Source: RGIG5579 sp045541915
GTDB lineage: Bacteria; Bacillota; Clostridia; Oscillospirales; SIG627
Length of the DNA stretch: 64,000 nt
Assembly: GCA_045541915.1 (NCBI GenBank)
Contig: JAZQJZ010000037.1
Coordinates: 62,001 to 126,000, forward strand
Reading direction: 5' to 3'
The notes beneath the pieces are model-generated. The model was not told the DNA's origin, did no database searches, and worked only from the letters and a program-made list of their open reading frames with translations. The position numbers were made by a program, and so were the translations under genes. This document shows positions 42,250 through 50,647 of the stretch, in pieces (the first letter of the stretch is position 1; every line of letters starts with the position of its first letter).

Positions 42250-42347
42250 TTTTTCACATCCGATTGTGGATATAAGGGAAAAAAAGGCTGATTTTTAAGC
42301 ACTTTTTCACATTTCCCACAGAGTTTTCCACAGCAAATTGTGGAAAA
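42250..42347. promoter_or_regulatory. Cluster of DnaA-box-like sequences
   Basis: In the convergent gap: TTTTTCACA at 42250 and 42303, TTTTCCACA at 42324 and its reverse complement TGTGGAAAA at 42339 all match TTWTNCACA. TGTGGATAT (42265) and TTTCCCACA (42312) are one-mismatch copies. The last two perfect sites form a palindrome. Confidence 0.55.
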
Positions 42348-42361
42348 GAAGTTTTATTTCT

Positions 42362-43375
42362 TTAAAATTTGAAGTGAAAGGGAGAAGTGGCAAAGGCATT
42401 TAAACTCTCGTCTGCCAGAATCCCGGCCTTGAAATTGTAATAGGCTTGAGCGGCGATCATGGCCCCGTTGTCTCCGCAAAGGGAAGGGGACGGCAAAAAC
42501 AAGGTGGCACCGCACTTTTTGCAGACTTCTTCCGCTGTTTTTCGAATGTGACTGTTGGCGGCGACCCCGCCGGCCAAAATCAGCTTTTGATGAGAAAATG
42601 CCGTTAGGGCATGCTCCAAACGGGAAGAGATTCCGGCGCAAACCGCTTTGGTAAAGGAGGCCGCCAGATCCTCCGGCACGATTTCTTCTCCGGTTTGCTT
42701 TTTGTTGTGAACGTAGTTGATCACGGCAGTTTTCAGCCCGGAAAAGGTAAAGTCAAAATCGTGATCTCGAATGGAGGCCGGGGGAAAATAGATGGCATCC
42801 GGATTTCCAATGGCCGCCAGACGGTCCATTTCCTTTCCGCCGGGATAACCGATTCCCAAAACTCTTGCCGCCTTGTCAAACGCTTCTCCGGCGGCATCGT
42901 CCCGTGTGGCACCCACCAGGGAAAAATCCGTGTAGCTTTTCACTTCCACAAGAGAGGTGTGCCCACCGCTCATCACCAGAGCCAGAAAAGGCGGCTCCAG
43001 GTTCGGGTGCTCAAGGTACAGGGCAGAAATATGCCCTTCAATGTGATTGACGGGAATCAGTGGCTTGTTTTTTGCCAGAGCCAGAGATTTTGCAAAATTG
43101 ACTCCCACCAAAAGGGCTCCGATCAAGCCGGGGCGGTTGGTGACGCCGATGGCGTCAATGTCATCGTAGGTAAGACCGGCATCGGAAAGGGCTTTTTCGC
43201 AGACGGTGCAAATGGCTTCTGTGTGAGCGCGGCTGGCAATCTCTGGGACCACACCTCCATATCGGTGATGAATGTCGATTTGGGAAAGAACCACGTCGGA
43301 TAAAACGCGCCGACCATCTTCCACCACCGCAGCAGCGGTTTCATCGCAGGAGGATTCAAAGGCTAAAATTTTCAT
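42362..43375 (-). CDS. tsaD: tRNA N6-threonylcarbamoyladenosine transferase TsaD
   Basis: Transfers threonylcarbamoyl to A37 of ANN-decoding tRNAs; 337 aa, ASKHA fold. FESSCDETAAAV at the N-terminus, metal-binding NHIEGHISA, VSGGHTSL, GEAFDKAARVLG, and LILAGGVAANSHIR. ATG overlaps the rimI stop (ATGA). The tsaB and tsaE partners are not in the window. The operon ywlE-like/rimI/tsaD ends at the DnaA-box-like gap, in which no clear terminator hairpin is seen other than the palindrome. Confidence 0.96.
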   Translation of the reverse strand: MKILAFESSCDETAAAVVEDGRRVLSDVVLSQIDIHHRYGGVVPEIASRAHTEAICTVCEKALSDAGLTYDDIDAIGVTNRPGLIGALLVGVNFAKSLALAKNKPLIPVNHIEGHISALYLEHPNLEPPFLALVMSGGHTSLVEVKSYTDFSLVGATRDDAAGEAFDKAARVLGIGYPGGKEMDRLAAIGNPDAIYFPPASIRDHDFDFTFSGLKTAVINYVHNKKQTGEEIVPEDLAASFTKAVCAGISSRLEHALTAFSHQKLILAGGVAANSHIRKTAEEVCKKCGATLFLPSPSLCGDNGAMIAAQAYYNFKAGILADESLNAFATSPFHFKF

Positions 43376-43830
43376 AAATCAGTTTCCTTCATGTTTAAAT
43401 GAATTTGATATAAAATGGCGTTTTCCGTGGGATCGGAATAGTAGTTTTTCCGTAGGCCCATCTGGGAAAACCCAACCTTTTGGTACAGGCTGCGGGCGGC
43501 AAGGTTTCCCTCTCTTACTTCCAGGAAAAAATCCTCTGCCCCTTGTAGGGAACCTTCTTTCAGAACGAAGGTGATCAAATGAGTTCCAAGCCCCTTTTTT
43601 TGGGCATTCGGATGGATCCCAATGCGCAAAATCTCGCCCTCCCCGACAACGAGCGTGGTCAGGGCATATCCCTTCAAAATCCCGTTTTCCAGGCACACTG
43701 CTCCTTTTGCATGAGGCTGGGAAAAAAAGGAGGTTAAGGCATCTGCCTTCCAGGGATCGGAAAATAAGATCTGTTCCAATTCTGCAATGGAAGGAATGTG
43801 ACAGGGCGTTAAGGGAAGAATTTCAATCAT
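43372..43830 (-). CDS. rimI: Ribosomal protein S18 alanine N-acetyltransferase RimI
   Basis: A 152-aa GNAT acetyltransferase. Acetyl-CoA site IGIHPNAQKKGLGTHLI and C-terminal GNLAARSLYQKVGFSQMGLRKNYYSDP follow the RimI pattern, and the neighbour tsaD is the classic context. ATG 43830 lies after AAAGGAG and overlaps the preceding phosphatase gene by 8 bp; an upstream start would read through that gene. S18 as target is inferred from homology and context. Confidence 0.9.
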   Translation of the reverse strand: MIEILPLTPCHIPSIAELEQILFSDPWKADALTSFFSQPHAKGAVCLENGILKGYALTTLVVGEGEILRIGIHPNAQKKGLGTHLITFVLKEGSLQGAEDFFLEVREGNLAARSLYQKVGFSQMGLRKNYYSDPTENAILYQIHLNMKETDL

Positions 43831-44254
43831 GGATGACTCCTTTTTCCACCAGGCACAAAAGCCCCTCCAGGATCTGTTCTGCCGCTTTTTGATAAACGGT
43901 AAAATTCCCTCCAAAGGGATCGCCCACACCGCCGGGAATGGTAACGGTTTTTCCTTTGACGCCGAAGGCCTGCAAAAGGAGCCTTTCGTGATCTTCTGTC
44001 ATGGCGACAATAAGGTCAAAGGAATCCAAATCCTCCTTTGTAACTCTTTTCGCCTTGTGATCGAAATTTGAAATCTGATAAACCTTCTCCAATACGTCCT
44101 TTGCGGTCCGGCACATATCAGAACCGGGCACAGCATAGATCCCGGCAGAGTCGCAGAAAAGGGAAAGCCCCTTTTTTTCGCTAAGAGATTGCATCAGTGC
44201 CTGCGCCATAGGAGAACGGCAGGTGTTGCCGGTACATACAAACAGTATTCGCAA
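43823..44254 (-). CDS. YwlE-like protein arginine phosphatase
   Basis: A 143-aa LMW-PTP family phosphatase. Loop CTGNTCRS (C7 to S14) with Thr11, the residue that in Bacillus YwlE selects phospho-arginine over phospho-tyrosine; DPFGGNF carries the acid. The start is a TTG at 44254, 8 bp after GAGG, giving the same numbering as YwlE; a GTG at 44263 is possible. The cognate McsB arginine kinase is not seen here. First gene of the rimI-tsaD operon. Confidence 0.83.
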   Translation of the reverse strand: MRILFVCTGNTCRSPMAQALMQSLSEKKGLSLFCDSAGIYAVPGSDMCRTAKDVLEKVYQISNFDHKAKRVTKEDLDSFDLIVAMTEDHERLLLQAFGVKGKTVTIPGGVGDPFGGNFTVYQKAAEQILEGLLCLVEKGVIHD

Positions 44255-44328
44255 TGTTTTCACCTCAAGTGGTATTTTAACACAAGAAAATCAAAATTAC
44301 AATTCCAAGTTGATAGAAGGAGAAGAAA

Positions 44329-45465
44329 ATGAAGAAAAAAGAAATTGCCATCCTTTGTTCCCTTTTGGCGGTGGTTCTTCTTTTGGGCGGCGTTTTTGTG
44401 TTTGCGCTTCGCTTTTATCTGGGCAAGGGACTTTCGGAGCTGGTCCGGCTGGAAGGGGAGTATTCCTATAACGGAAAGCTTCTGCTTTCGGAAGAGAAGG
44501 AGAGTGCGCTGCTTTACGAGCCCTTCAACAGAGAAATTTTTAGGGAGATCAAGCTGGAGCAGGTGGATCTTTCTCCTTTCGGCTTTGACGGAAGAATTTT
44601 TTCTTACTATAAGGTGGAATTGGAAAAGGATTACGGAATCGTACTGACCAATTTTTATCCTGTGGAATCTTCTTATGAGCCCTTCTGGCCGGTTTGCGGC
44701 CCGGAGCGGTTTGTCTATATTGCCGAGGACGGAAAGAAATATAACATTCATCCCAAGGAGAATCTGTGCTATCCTATGTTTGCCGATTCCATTGAGGGAG
44801 TCGATCCCTTTGGGCAAAATGTAGTTGCATTTTCCGCCAATTCCGATTATGCCATTTCCTTGGACGGAACCGATGTAACCGTCTATCGCACCGATCCTTC
44901 CTCAAATAGCCTCCGGGTGGTGTCCGTGCAGACCGTTTCCTTTGCCGAATACGGAAGCAATCTTCGCTTTGGCGCCTTTGTGGGCAATTCGCAAGCCTAT
45001 TTTTCAGTCAGTGGAAAAGAGGGAGAATATTATGTTGCCTTGGATTGCAATGGCGGCAAAACAGCCAAGACTGCGCTGGATCTAAAGGGCAGTTACGGCC
45101 CGGCTCTCAATCGCCTTTATGCCCAGAGACTGGACATAGAAAACGAAGGAGATAAGGACTTGATCCTCCATTGGAATCACTTGCTTTTGGGAAGTGTCTT
45201 TTCCGGTCCGGAATTGAAGGGCTTTTCTCAAGGCGAGATCTTTTCCGTATCTCCCCGGGGTGGCTATGCCGTTGCCCGCGTTCAGGGAGAGGGAAAGGAA
45301 GAGGTTTTGGTTATGAGTGAAAAAAGAGCCTTTTCTGTCACCTCTGTGCTGCCTGAAAATGAGACGGTGCAAAAGGTGGACTTCATTTATGAAAATATTA
45401 TGGCGGTGTCACTTTTAAACCGCGAAGGCGAAGCTTCTGTTCGCGTGTTTAAGATCTGCTTTTGA
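44329..45465 (+). CDS. Hypothetical membrane-anchored protein
   Basis: A 378-aa protein with an N-terminal transmembrane anchor (about residues 7-28, no lipobox) and a large extracytoplasmic domain rich in beta-strand patterns (repeats such as VTVYRTDPSSN, YFSVSGKEGEYYVAL, YAVARVQGEGKEEVLVM), reminiscent of a beta-propeller. No family recognised. AGAAGGAGAAG precedes the ATG. The HAD gene follows after 5 bp and the amidohydrolase after that, so it heads a three-gene unit. Confidence 0.75.
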   Translation: MKKKEIAILCSLLAVVLLLGGVFVFALRFYLGKGLSELVRLEGEYSYNGKLLLSEEKESALLYEPFNREIFREIKLEQVDLSPFGFDGRIFSYYKVELEKDYGIVLTNFYPVESSYEPFWPVCGPERFVYIAEDGKKYNIHPKENLCYPMFADSIEGVDPFGQNVVAFSANSDYAISLDGTDVTVYRTDPSSNSLRVVSVQTVSFAEYGSNLRFGAFVGNSQAYFSVSGKEGEYYVALDCNGGKTAKTALDLKGSYGPALNRLYAQRLDIENEGDKDLILHWNHLLLGSVFSGPELKGFSQGEIFSVSPRGGYAVARVQGEGKEEVLVMSEKRAFSVTSVLPENETVQKVDFIYENIMAVSLLNREGEASVRVFKICF

Positions 45466-45470
45466 GGAAT

Positions 45471-46127
45471 ATGAAACGTTTTTTCTTTTTTGATCTGGAC
45501 GGAACGCTGACCGATCCCGGCGTCGGCATTACCAATTCCGTGATGTATGCCCTCCGAAGTTATGGCATCGAGGAGACAAGCCGGGAAAAGCTCTATCCTT
45601 TCATCGGCCCGCCTTTGGTGGATTCCTTTCAAAAATACTATGGTTTTTCCAAGGAACAAGGTCACGAGGCCACCCGACGCTTTCAGGAATATTTTTCCCA
45701 AAAGGGCTTGTTTGAAAATGAACTGTACCGGGGGATTCCCCAACTGCTCAAGCATCTGAAGGAACAAGGCAAAAAGGTGATCCTTGCTACCTCGAAGCCG
45801 GAAGTATTTGCCCAGCAGATCGTGGAGCACTTTGAACTGACCCCTTATATTGACTTGGTTTGCGGCGCTACGATGGATGAGAAGGAGCGCTATGAAAAAA
45901 AGGATGTGATCCGGTATGCCATCCAATCCTCCGGTGCCGATCCTCTTGCATCCGTGATGATTGGAGATCGGAAATTTGATATTTTGGGCGGCAAGCATTT
46001 CGGTATGAACACCGTGGGTGTTCTTTACGGCTACGGAAGCCGCGAGGAATTGGAGCAGGCAGGAGCAGACTGCATTTGCGAAACCGTTTTGGAATTGGAA
46101 CGGGCTTTGTTGGAAGAGGAAAAATAA
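45471..46127 (+). CDS. HAD-family hydrolase, phosphoglycolate phosphatase-like
   Basis: A 218-aa cytosolic phosphatase. FDLDGTLTDPGVGITNSV (motif I), LATSKPEVFA (motif II), Lys region EKKDVIRYAI, IGDRKFDILG (motif IV). The pattern LTDPGVGIT matches the YjjG/PGP branch common in Clostridia; substrate unknown. ATG 45471 has GAGGA just upstream; a TTG at 45462 is the alternative. It is a distant paralogue of the gene at 7.9-8.6 kb. Confidence 0.86.
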   Translation: MKRFFFFDLDGTLTDPGVGITNSVMYALRSYGIEETSREKLYPFIGPPLVDSFQKYYGFSKEQGHEATRRFQEYFSQKGLFENELYRGIPQLLKHLKEQGKKVILATSKPEVFAQQIVEHFELTPYIDLVCGATMDEKERYEKKDVIRYAIQSSGADPLASVMIGDRKFDILGGKHFGMNTVGVLYGYGSREELEQAGADCICETVLELERALLEEEK

Positions 46128-46161
46128 AACCGCGTCTTCAAACGCGGAAAAGGAGAACAAA

Positions 46162-47130
46162 ATGAAGGATTATATTTTGAATGACTATGATCTGGAAGCG
46201 GCAAAGCAATTGGATGATTTTTTGCCTTCCCAAATGTTCGATGCTCATATGCATATCACCCACGAAAAAGATTTTCCCGGTGGCGAGGATTCCTTTGATA
46301 CCTATCTTCGGGATCTATCACCCTTTTCGGGAGACCGTAAGCTTTTTTGCAACGGAATCGTCTATCCTACCAAAAACCTTTCGGATCCTGATCAATTGCG
46401 CTTGTCCGATTCCTTTTTAGCATCTCAACTTCAAAGGTATCCTCACAATGTAGGGGAAATTCAGATTCTGCCTTGCGAGTCGGTGGAGGACATTGAAAAA
46501 AGATTGATCCATCCCCGGATCCGAGGCTTAAAGTGTTACCACATTTTCTCCCATCGCTCCGATACCTTTTCTTCCTCCATAGGGGAGTATTTGCCGGAGT
46601 CTGCCTGGCAGGTGGCAAATGAAAAAGGACTTGTCATTACCTTGCATATGGTCAAAGACCGGGCTCTTGCCGATCCGGACAATTTAAGTTATATCAAGAA
46701 GATGGCAAAGGCATATCCCAATGCCACCCTCATTCTGGCTCACGCTGCCCGGAGCTTTGCCGCCTGGACGGTGTTTGGAACCGTGGATGAATTGGTGGGG
46801 CTGGAAAATGTCTGGTACGATTTTTCCGGCATTTGCGAATCTCCCTCCCTGCAATATATTATGAAAAAGGTGGGCACGGATCGCTGTATGTGGGGAACGG
46901 ATTACCCGGTTTCGCGTCTTGCAGGAAAGGCGATTTCCATTGCAGATCAGTTCTATTGGATCGGAGAGAGGGATCTTACGAATTTTCAATCCAAAACCGC
47001 GTTTCGCTGCTGGCACGTGATCACCGAGGAACTGTATGCGTTTCGTCAGGCTTGCATCTTGGCAGAACTGGATCGAAAAAAGATCGAGGATGTGTTTTAC
47101 AACAATGCTGCAAGGCTCTTCTATCAATAA
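46162..47130 (+). CDS. Amidohydrolase-family metal hydrolase
   Basis: A 322-aa TIM-barrel protein. DAHMHITH near residue 30, GLKCYH, VITLHM, LAHAARSF and WGTDYPVSR are the metal-ligand blocks of the amidohydrolase_2 group. Substrate unknown; glucuronate- or decarboxylase-like roles are possible. ATG 46162 has AAAGGAG upstream. A short hairpin CCGCGT/ACGCGG separates it from the HAD gene, too weak and without T-run to be a terminator. Ends at 47130 with a strong hairpin. Confidence 0.8.
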   Translation: MKDYILNDYDLEAAKQLDDFLPSQMFDAHMHITHEKDFPGGEDSFDTYLRDLSPFSGDRKLFCNGIVYPTKNLSDPDQLRLSDSFLASQLQRYPHNVGEIQILPCESVEDIEKRLIHPRIRGLKCYHIFSHRSDTFSSSIGEYLPESAWQVANEKGLVITLHMVKDRALADPDNLSYIKKMAKAYPNATLILAHAARSFAAWTVFGTVDELVGLENVWYDFSGICESPSLQYIMKKVGTDRCMWGTDYPVSRLAGKAISIADQFYWIGERDLTNFQSKTAFRCWHVITEELYAFRQACILAELDRKKIEDVFYNNAARLFYQ

Positions 47131-47158
47131 AAAACGGTGCGAGAGCACCGTTTTTTAT
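47130..47158. terminator. Bidirectional intrinsic terminator
   Basis: AAAAAACGGTGC / GCACCGTTTTTT stem between the amidohydrolase and spoIIP. Confidence 0.92.
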
Positions 47159-47170
47159 TGATAGCGGTTG

Positions 47171-48379
47171 TTATTGCTTTTCCTTTAGCATATTGGAAAA
47201 TGCTTCGGCCGCATATCGGGCTGCCTGCTCGGCTTCCTCCAAAGTGTTGGCCGCCGTTCCCACCTCAAGCAGAAGGCAACCGGGTAAAAATTCCTGGTTG
47301 AAACGGGCGGTCCGAAGATAAAGGGCTCTGGAAAGAGAGGGGTAAAGGGTGTCGAGACTGTCCTTATAGGCGGTGGCAACAGTCAGATTTTGTCGCCAGT
47401 TGGGGTGCCTTCCGTTTTGATTGCTTCCTACCACCAGCATCACCTGTGCACTGGGAGTGCCTTGAATTTCGGTGTAGCTTTTTACATAGGAATCCCCTCT
47501 TGTGACGCTGTCCCGATGCAGATCGATCACATATTCAATGGAGGGGTACTGGGCAAGTAAGGCCCGTACGGTTTCGGCGGCATTGGTATAGGCTTGGTTG
47601 AAATCGTCCTTGTCGTGCATTACCGTGCAGTGTAGGGTGGGAATGCCCAGCGAAGTGAGCGTTTCGGAAAACACCTTTCCTACCTTCACTACGCTTCTTT
47701 CGGCATTCTCGGTTCGAAAGGAGACTGACGATTCCACAAAATAGGTTTCCACACCTTCCGGTGCAAAATCCGAAAGATTGGTGTTGTCCTCCAAATAGCA
47801 TTCTGTTGCGTGGGTGTGAAGCACCAGAACCAACGGCTTTTCTCCTGCAGGGGAGGCAGAGCAGGGGAAGGCGGCCTTTCTTGCATCTTCAATATCAGGA
47901 TCGTACGAGGTGGTATTGATGCAGAAGGTATTGGAGGAAAGATCGGCGCGAACCACCGGAACTGCCCCTTGGGGCAATTCCCCGTAAAGGGTTTTTCCGG
48001 ATTCCTCCGGCGCATCCTCCGGCTGCGGATCAGGGTTGGATTCCGGTTTTGGCAAAATCAAGGGTGAAAAATACTGAGCAGTGCCAATTGTCATCGGAAT
48101 TCCCGCAGCCAAAGGCAAGGTCAATTCCGATGAGAGAAAATAAAAGCCTATCTGGGTTTTGTTTTGTGATTCTTCCAAACTGCCACCCAAGGCCGTCATA
48201 ACCGTCTTTTCTCCCATGGAATGGAACATTTCTTCGGCTTTTCCCGCCCCCACGGAGCGAACAAGAAAAAGCATGCCCACCACAGCGCCGCATAGAATCG
48301 GCAGAAGGGCATACATGGCAAAATAGGCGACAAACTTTTGACAGAATTGTTTGATTTTTTGTTTTTGATTCTCTTTCAT
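47171..48379 (-). CDS. spoIIP: Stage II sporulation protein P
   Basis: Peptidoglycan amidase/endopeptidase of the DMP engulfment machine in the forespore septum; 402 aa. One N-terminal transmembrane helix (about 18-42), variable linker, then the catalytic domain with VLHTHATECYL, VIDLHRDS and LLLEVGTAANT, giving the zinc ligands and Glu. It follows gpr by 2 bp, the same pairing seen in many spore formers. ATG start. Firm evidence for endospore formation. Confidence 0.95.
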   Translation of the reverse strand: MKENQKQKIKQFCQKFVAYFAMYALLPILCGAVVGMLFLVRSVGAGKAEEMFHSMGEKTVMTALGGSLEESQNKTQIGFYFLSSELTLPLAAGIPMTIGTAQYFSPLILPKPESNPDPQPEDAPEESGKTLYGELPQGAVPVVRADLSSNTFCINTTSYDPDIEDARKAAFPCSASPAGEKPLVLVLHTHATECYLEDNTNLSDFAPEGVETYFVESSVSFRTENAERSVVKVGKVFSETLTSLGIPTLHCTVMHDKDDFNQAYTNAAETVRALLAQYPSIEYVIDLHRDSVTRGDSYVKSYTEIQGTPSAQVMLVVGSNQNGRHPNWRQNLTVATAYKDSLDTLYPSLSRALYLRTARFNQEFLPGCLLLEVGTAANTLEEAEQAARYAAEAFSNMLKEKQ

Positions 48380-48381
48380 TT

Positions 48382-49302
48382 TTACCCCACAAGCGAGAGC
48401 ATATCCTCATAGGAAAGGTCACGGTTTAGGGCAAGCGTGATGCCGTATCCGATAAAGCTTCCCATTACCCGGATGATCTGATCTGTTTCTTTCGGCGTGA
48501 CAAAAAAATTCAGATCGCTTTTGCTCCATTCTTTTCGTACGTTTTCTGCATCCTCCCGTTTCCCGGAAAAACGCCGGATGGCGTCGGCGGCCAGTGTGGC
48601 GGCATCCACCACCGTGGGAACTCCGACGGCAATCACCGGGACCCCCAATTCCTCCTGAGTCAGTGCCGGTCGTTGATTTCCCACACCGGATCCGGGACGG
48701 ATCCCTGTGTCACAAAGCTGAATGGTGGTCACCAAGCGTCCCGGATCCCGGGAGGCCAAGGCATCGATGGCAATGACCAGCTCCGGCTCAATGCTTTTGA
48801 CTACGCTTCGGATCACGTCAGCGCTTTCGATCCCCGTTTGTCCCAAAACTCCAGGGGTGATGGCACATACATCAGAAAGGCCCAGATCCTCAAAGATCAA
48901 AGGGCGCTCCTTTCGAATGTGACGGGTGACTACCAGATGCTTTACAGCCACAGGACCGATGGCATCGGCGGTGATATTCTGATTGCCAAGTCCTGCCACC
49001 AAAACCGATCCGGCCACTTTTGTTTTTTGCTTTAAAAGCTGGGTGAAAAGCTCTGCAAAATGCAAAACCTTTTCTCGAAAGATTTCCCGATCGTCCAGCC
49101 AGATCTTTCCTGTATTTAGGGTCAGATATGTGCCGCATGGCTTTCCGGAGAGTTCTTCCCCCTTTTGATTCAGGATCCGCACCTGCTCTATGGGCATACT
49201 GCCGCAAAAGGATTCTTTACACTCTATGCCGTCCGGCTTTGGAGTATGCTCAAAAATACTGTTGCAAATTTCAATGGCAAGATCGCTTCTTACAGGTCTC
49301 AT
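48382..49302 (-). CDS. gpr: Germination protease GPR
   Basis: A 306-aa aspartic-type protease that degrades small acid-soluble spore proteins at germination. RSDLAIEI at the N-terminus is the pro-region start; VAGLGNQNITADAIGP, FEDLGLSDVCAITPGVLGQTGIESAD and IAIDALASRDPGRL with RPGSGVGNQRPALT are hallmark blocks. In Bacillus it is sigma-G controlled; I see no convincing sigma-G site. It is divergent from rpsT, the standard Firmicute arrangement. Confidence 0.96.
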   Translation of the reverse strand: MRPVRSDLAIEICNSIFEHTPKPDGIECKESFCGSMPIEQVRILNQKGEELSGKPCGTYLTLNTGKIWLDDREIFREKVLHFAELFTQLLKQKTKVAGSVLVAGLGNQNITADAIGPVAVKHLVVTRHIRKERPLIFEDLGLSDVCAITPGVLGQTGIESADVIRSVVKSIEPELVIAIDALASRDPGRLVTTIQLCDTGIRPGSGVGNQRPALTQEELGVPVIAVGVPTVVDAATLAADAIRRFSGKREDAENVRKEWSKSDLNFFVTPKETDQIIRVMGSFIGYGITLALNRDLSYEDMLSLVG

Positions 49303-49379
49303 TTTTCCTTTTTCCTTTTCCTAAAAATTCATTTCATGGATATTCTTGACAATTTTTCAAAAAAAATTTCCGAAAGGAC

Positions 49380-49408
49380 TTGTTTTTTTTGAAAAATGGT
49401 GTTATGAT
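49380..49408 (+). promoter_or_regulatory. Promoter of rpsT
   Basis: TTGTTT (49380-49385), 17 bp, TATGAT (49403-49408). Confidence 0.65.
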
Positions 49409-49442
49409 TACTCTGTTAAGTATCGTCAAGGAGGTGAATCGT

Positions 49443-49706
49443 TTGCCGAATATCAAGTCCGCAAAGAAGCGTGTGTTGGTTTCCGAAAAGAAAGCTGAAA
49501 TCAACAAGGCTTTTGTTACCACAGTGAAAACCACTGCAAAGAAGTTTGATAAAGCTCTGGAAGAAGGAAACAAAGAAGCAATCCAGACCGCTTACAATGA
49601 AGCTGTCAAGAAGATTGATACCGCAGTTGCCAAGGGCTATGTTCATAAGAACACTGCAGCAAGAAGAAAGAGCCAGATGACCAAAAAGCTCAACTCTGCT
49701 GAATAA
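49443..49706 (+). CDS. rpsT: Ribosomal protein S20
   Basis: An 87-aa 16S rRNA-binding protein, almost all helix. Start is a TTG at 49443, 8 bp after AAGGAGG, giving MPNIKSAKKRV; all in-frame ATGs lie in or before the promoter. VHKNTAARRKSQMTKKLN is the usual C-terminal block. The weak TTG start is common for this autoregulated gene. Terminator at 49716. Confidence 0.96.
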   Translation: MPNIKSAKKRVLVSEKKAEINKAFVTTVKTTAKKFDKALEEGNKEAIQTAYNEAVKKIDTAVAKGYVHKNTAARRKSQMTKKLNSAE

Positions 49707-49715
49707 GAACGAGAA

Positions 49716-49745
49716 ATAAAAGCTACGAGATGTTCGTGGCTTTTT
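49716..49745. terminator. Intrinsic terminator of rpsT, overlapping the next gene's end
   Basis: AAAGCTACGA / TCGTGGCTTTTTTT hairpin; the stem contains the 3' codons of the convergent membrane protease gene. Confidence 0.8.
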
Positions 49746-50313
49746 TTCTTTCTTGTTCCCAAAAAAGCATCAGACAAAAGATCAGAAGGGAAGCACCCTT
49801 TGAAGAGAAGAAGAGTGCAAGGCCAAAACAAGTAAGGATCACCAGAGTGGCCCTGCTTAAAGGAATCAAAATCCGTTCTGCCATTTCCGGGTTTCCGATC
49901 ATAGAAATCAGGGAAAAGAGCGTCTGGTAGCCGTCCAGCCCACAAATGGGGAGCAGATTGATTAGGCACAAGAACACATTACAAAAAAAGAAATAGAACA
50001 AAGTCGGAGAGGGACGGTTCCGAATGAGAAAAAGAGCTCCGGTGGCGGAAAGCACATTCAAGAATGGTCCGGAAAGATAAATGAAAATTTCCTTTCGGTA
50101 CGGAATCAAGACGGTGTCAAGCCCGATTCCGGCCCCGGCAGGGGAAAGAAAAAAGCGTTCCGTTTTGTAGCCCAAAGCATAAATCGTGCCCAAATGCCCC
50201 AGTTCGTGAAGGAGTGCGGAAAGAAAAAACAGAGCGGTCTCTTTCGGCGAAGCACTGCGGAAAAGCAGAAGGAATGGGATCAGATAAAGGAGAAACGAAA
50301 GATCTTTTTTCAC
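49723..50313 (-). CDS. M50-family intramembrane metalloprotease (SpoIVFB-like)
   Basis: A 196-aa polytopic protein. HELGH at 36-40 inside the second hydrophobic segment and Asp127 in NLLPICGLDGYQ give the zinc ligands of site-2 proteases. Size and topology resemble SpoIVFB, which activates pro-sigma-K, and the locus is next to gpr/spoIIP, but other M50 proteins look alike. The start is a GTG overlapping the stop of the preceding small gene. Substrate inferred only. Confidence 0.8.
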   Translation of the reverse strand: MKKDLSFLLYLIPFLLLFRSASPKETALFFLSALLHELGHLGTIYALGYKTERFFLSPAGAGIGLDTVLIPYRKEIFIYLSGPFLNVLSATGALFLIRNRPSPTLFYFFFCNVFLCLINLLPICGLDGYQTLFSLISMIGNPEMAERILIPLSRATLVILTCFGLALFFSSKGASLLIFCLMLFWEQERKKATNIS

Positions 50314-50516
50314 ACAAACACCTCGTTTTCCCAGGCTCCGAATACCTCTATCGCTTCTTTTTCATCCAGGTCAAAGACCTCTCGGGCACTTTCCCATTGA
50401 AACAGCTCCCGAAAAAAATCCAAAGAAAAATGGGGAAAAGAGGTGCTTTGTGCTGGCGCCAAAAAAAGAAGCAAAAGCAGGATTAAAATAAAAAAACGGC
50501 GCAATTTCTGTCCCAT
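50310..50516 (-). CDS. Small exported or membrane protein upstream of M50 protease
   Basis: A 68-aa protein with a basic N-terminus (MGQKLRRF), a hydrophobic stretch ILILLLLLFLAPAQS and an acidic soluble tail (LFQWESAREVFDLDEKEAIEVFG). It could be a cleaved signal peptide plus short peptide, or a single-pass membrane protein. No family recognised. It overlaps the protease GTG start, so the pair is coupled; it might act as a partner, as BofA/SpoIVFA do for SpoIVFB, but no homology supports that. Confidence 0.6.
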   Translation of the reverse strand: MGQKLRRFFILILLLLLFLAPAQSTSFPHFSLDFFRELFQWESAREVFDLDEKEAIEVFGAWENEVFV

Positions 50517-50568
50517 CCGATTGCCCTTTCATTTTTCGAAAAATGTGGTAAGATTCACAAAAAATATA

Positions 50569-50597
50569 TTGACACAAGCCGATTTTTATTCTATAAT
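50569..50597 (+). promoter_or_regulatory. Promoter of the DUF4430 lipoprotein gene
   Basis: TTGACA (50569-50574), 17 bp, TATAAT (50592-50597): a consensus sigma-A promoter. Confidence 0.9.
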
Positions 50598-50647
50598 TTT
50601 CCTCGATGGGGGGTTCTCCTCCAAAATTGAAAGTGAGGTATTTTATA

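Noticed and set aside
42250..42347. Chromosomal replication origin
   Set aside because: No dnaA, dnaN, recF or gyr neighbours and no AT-rich unwinding element clearly adjacent.
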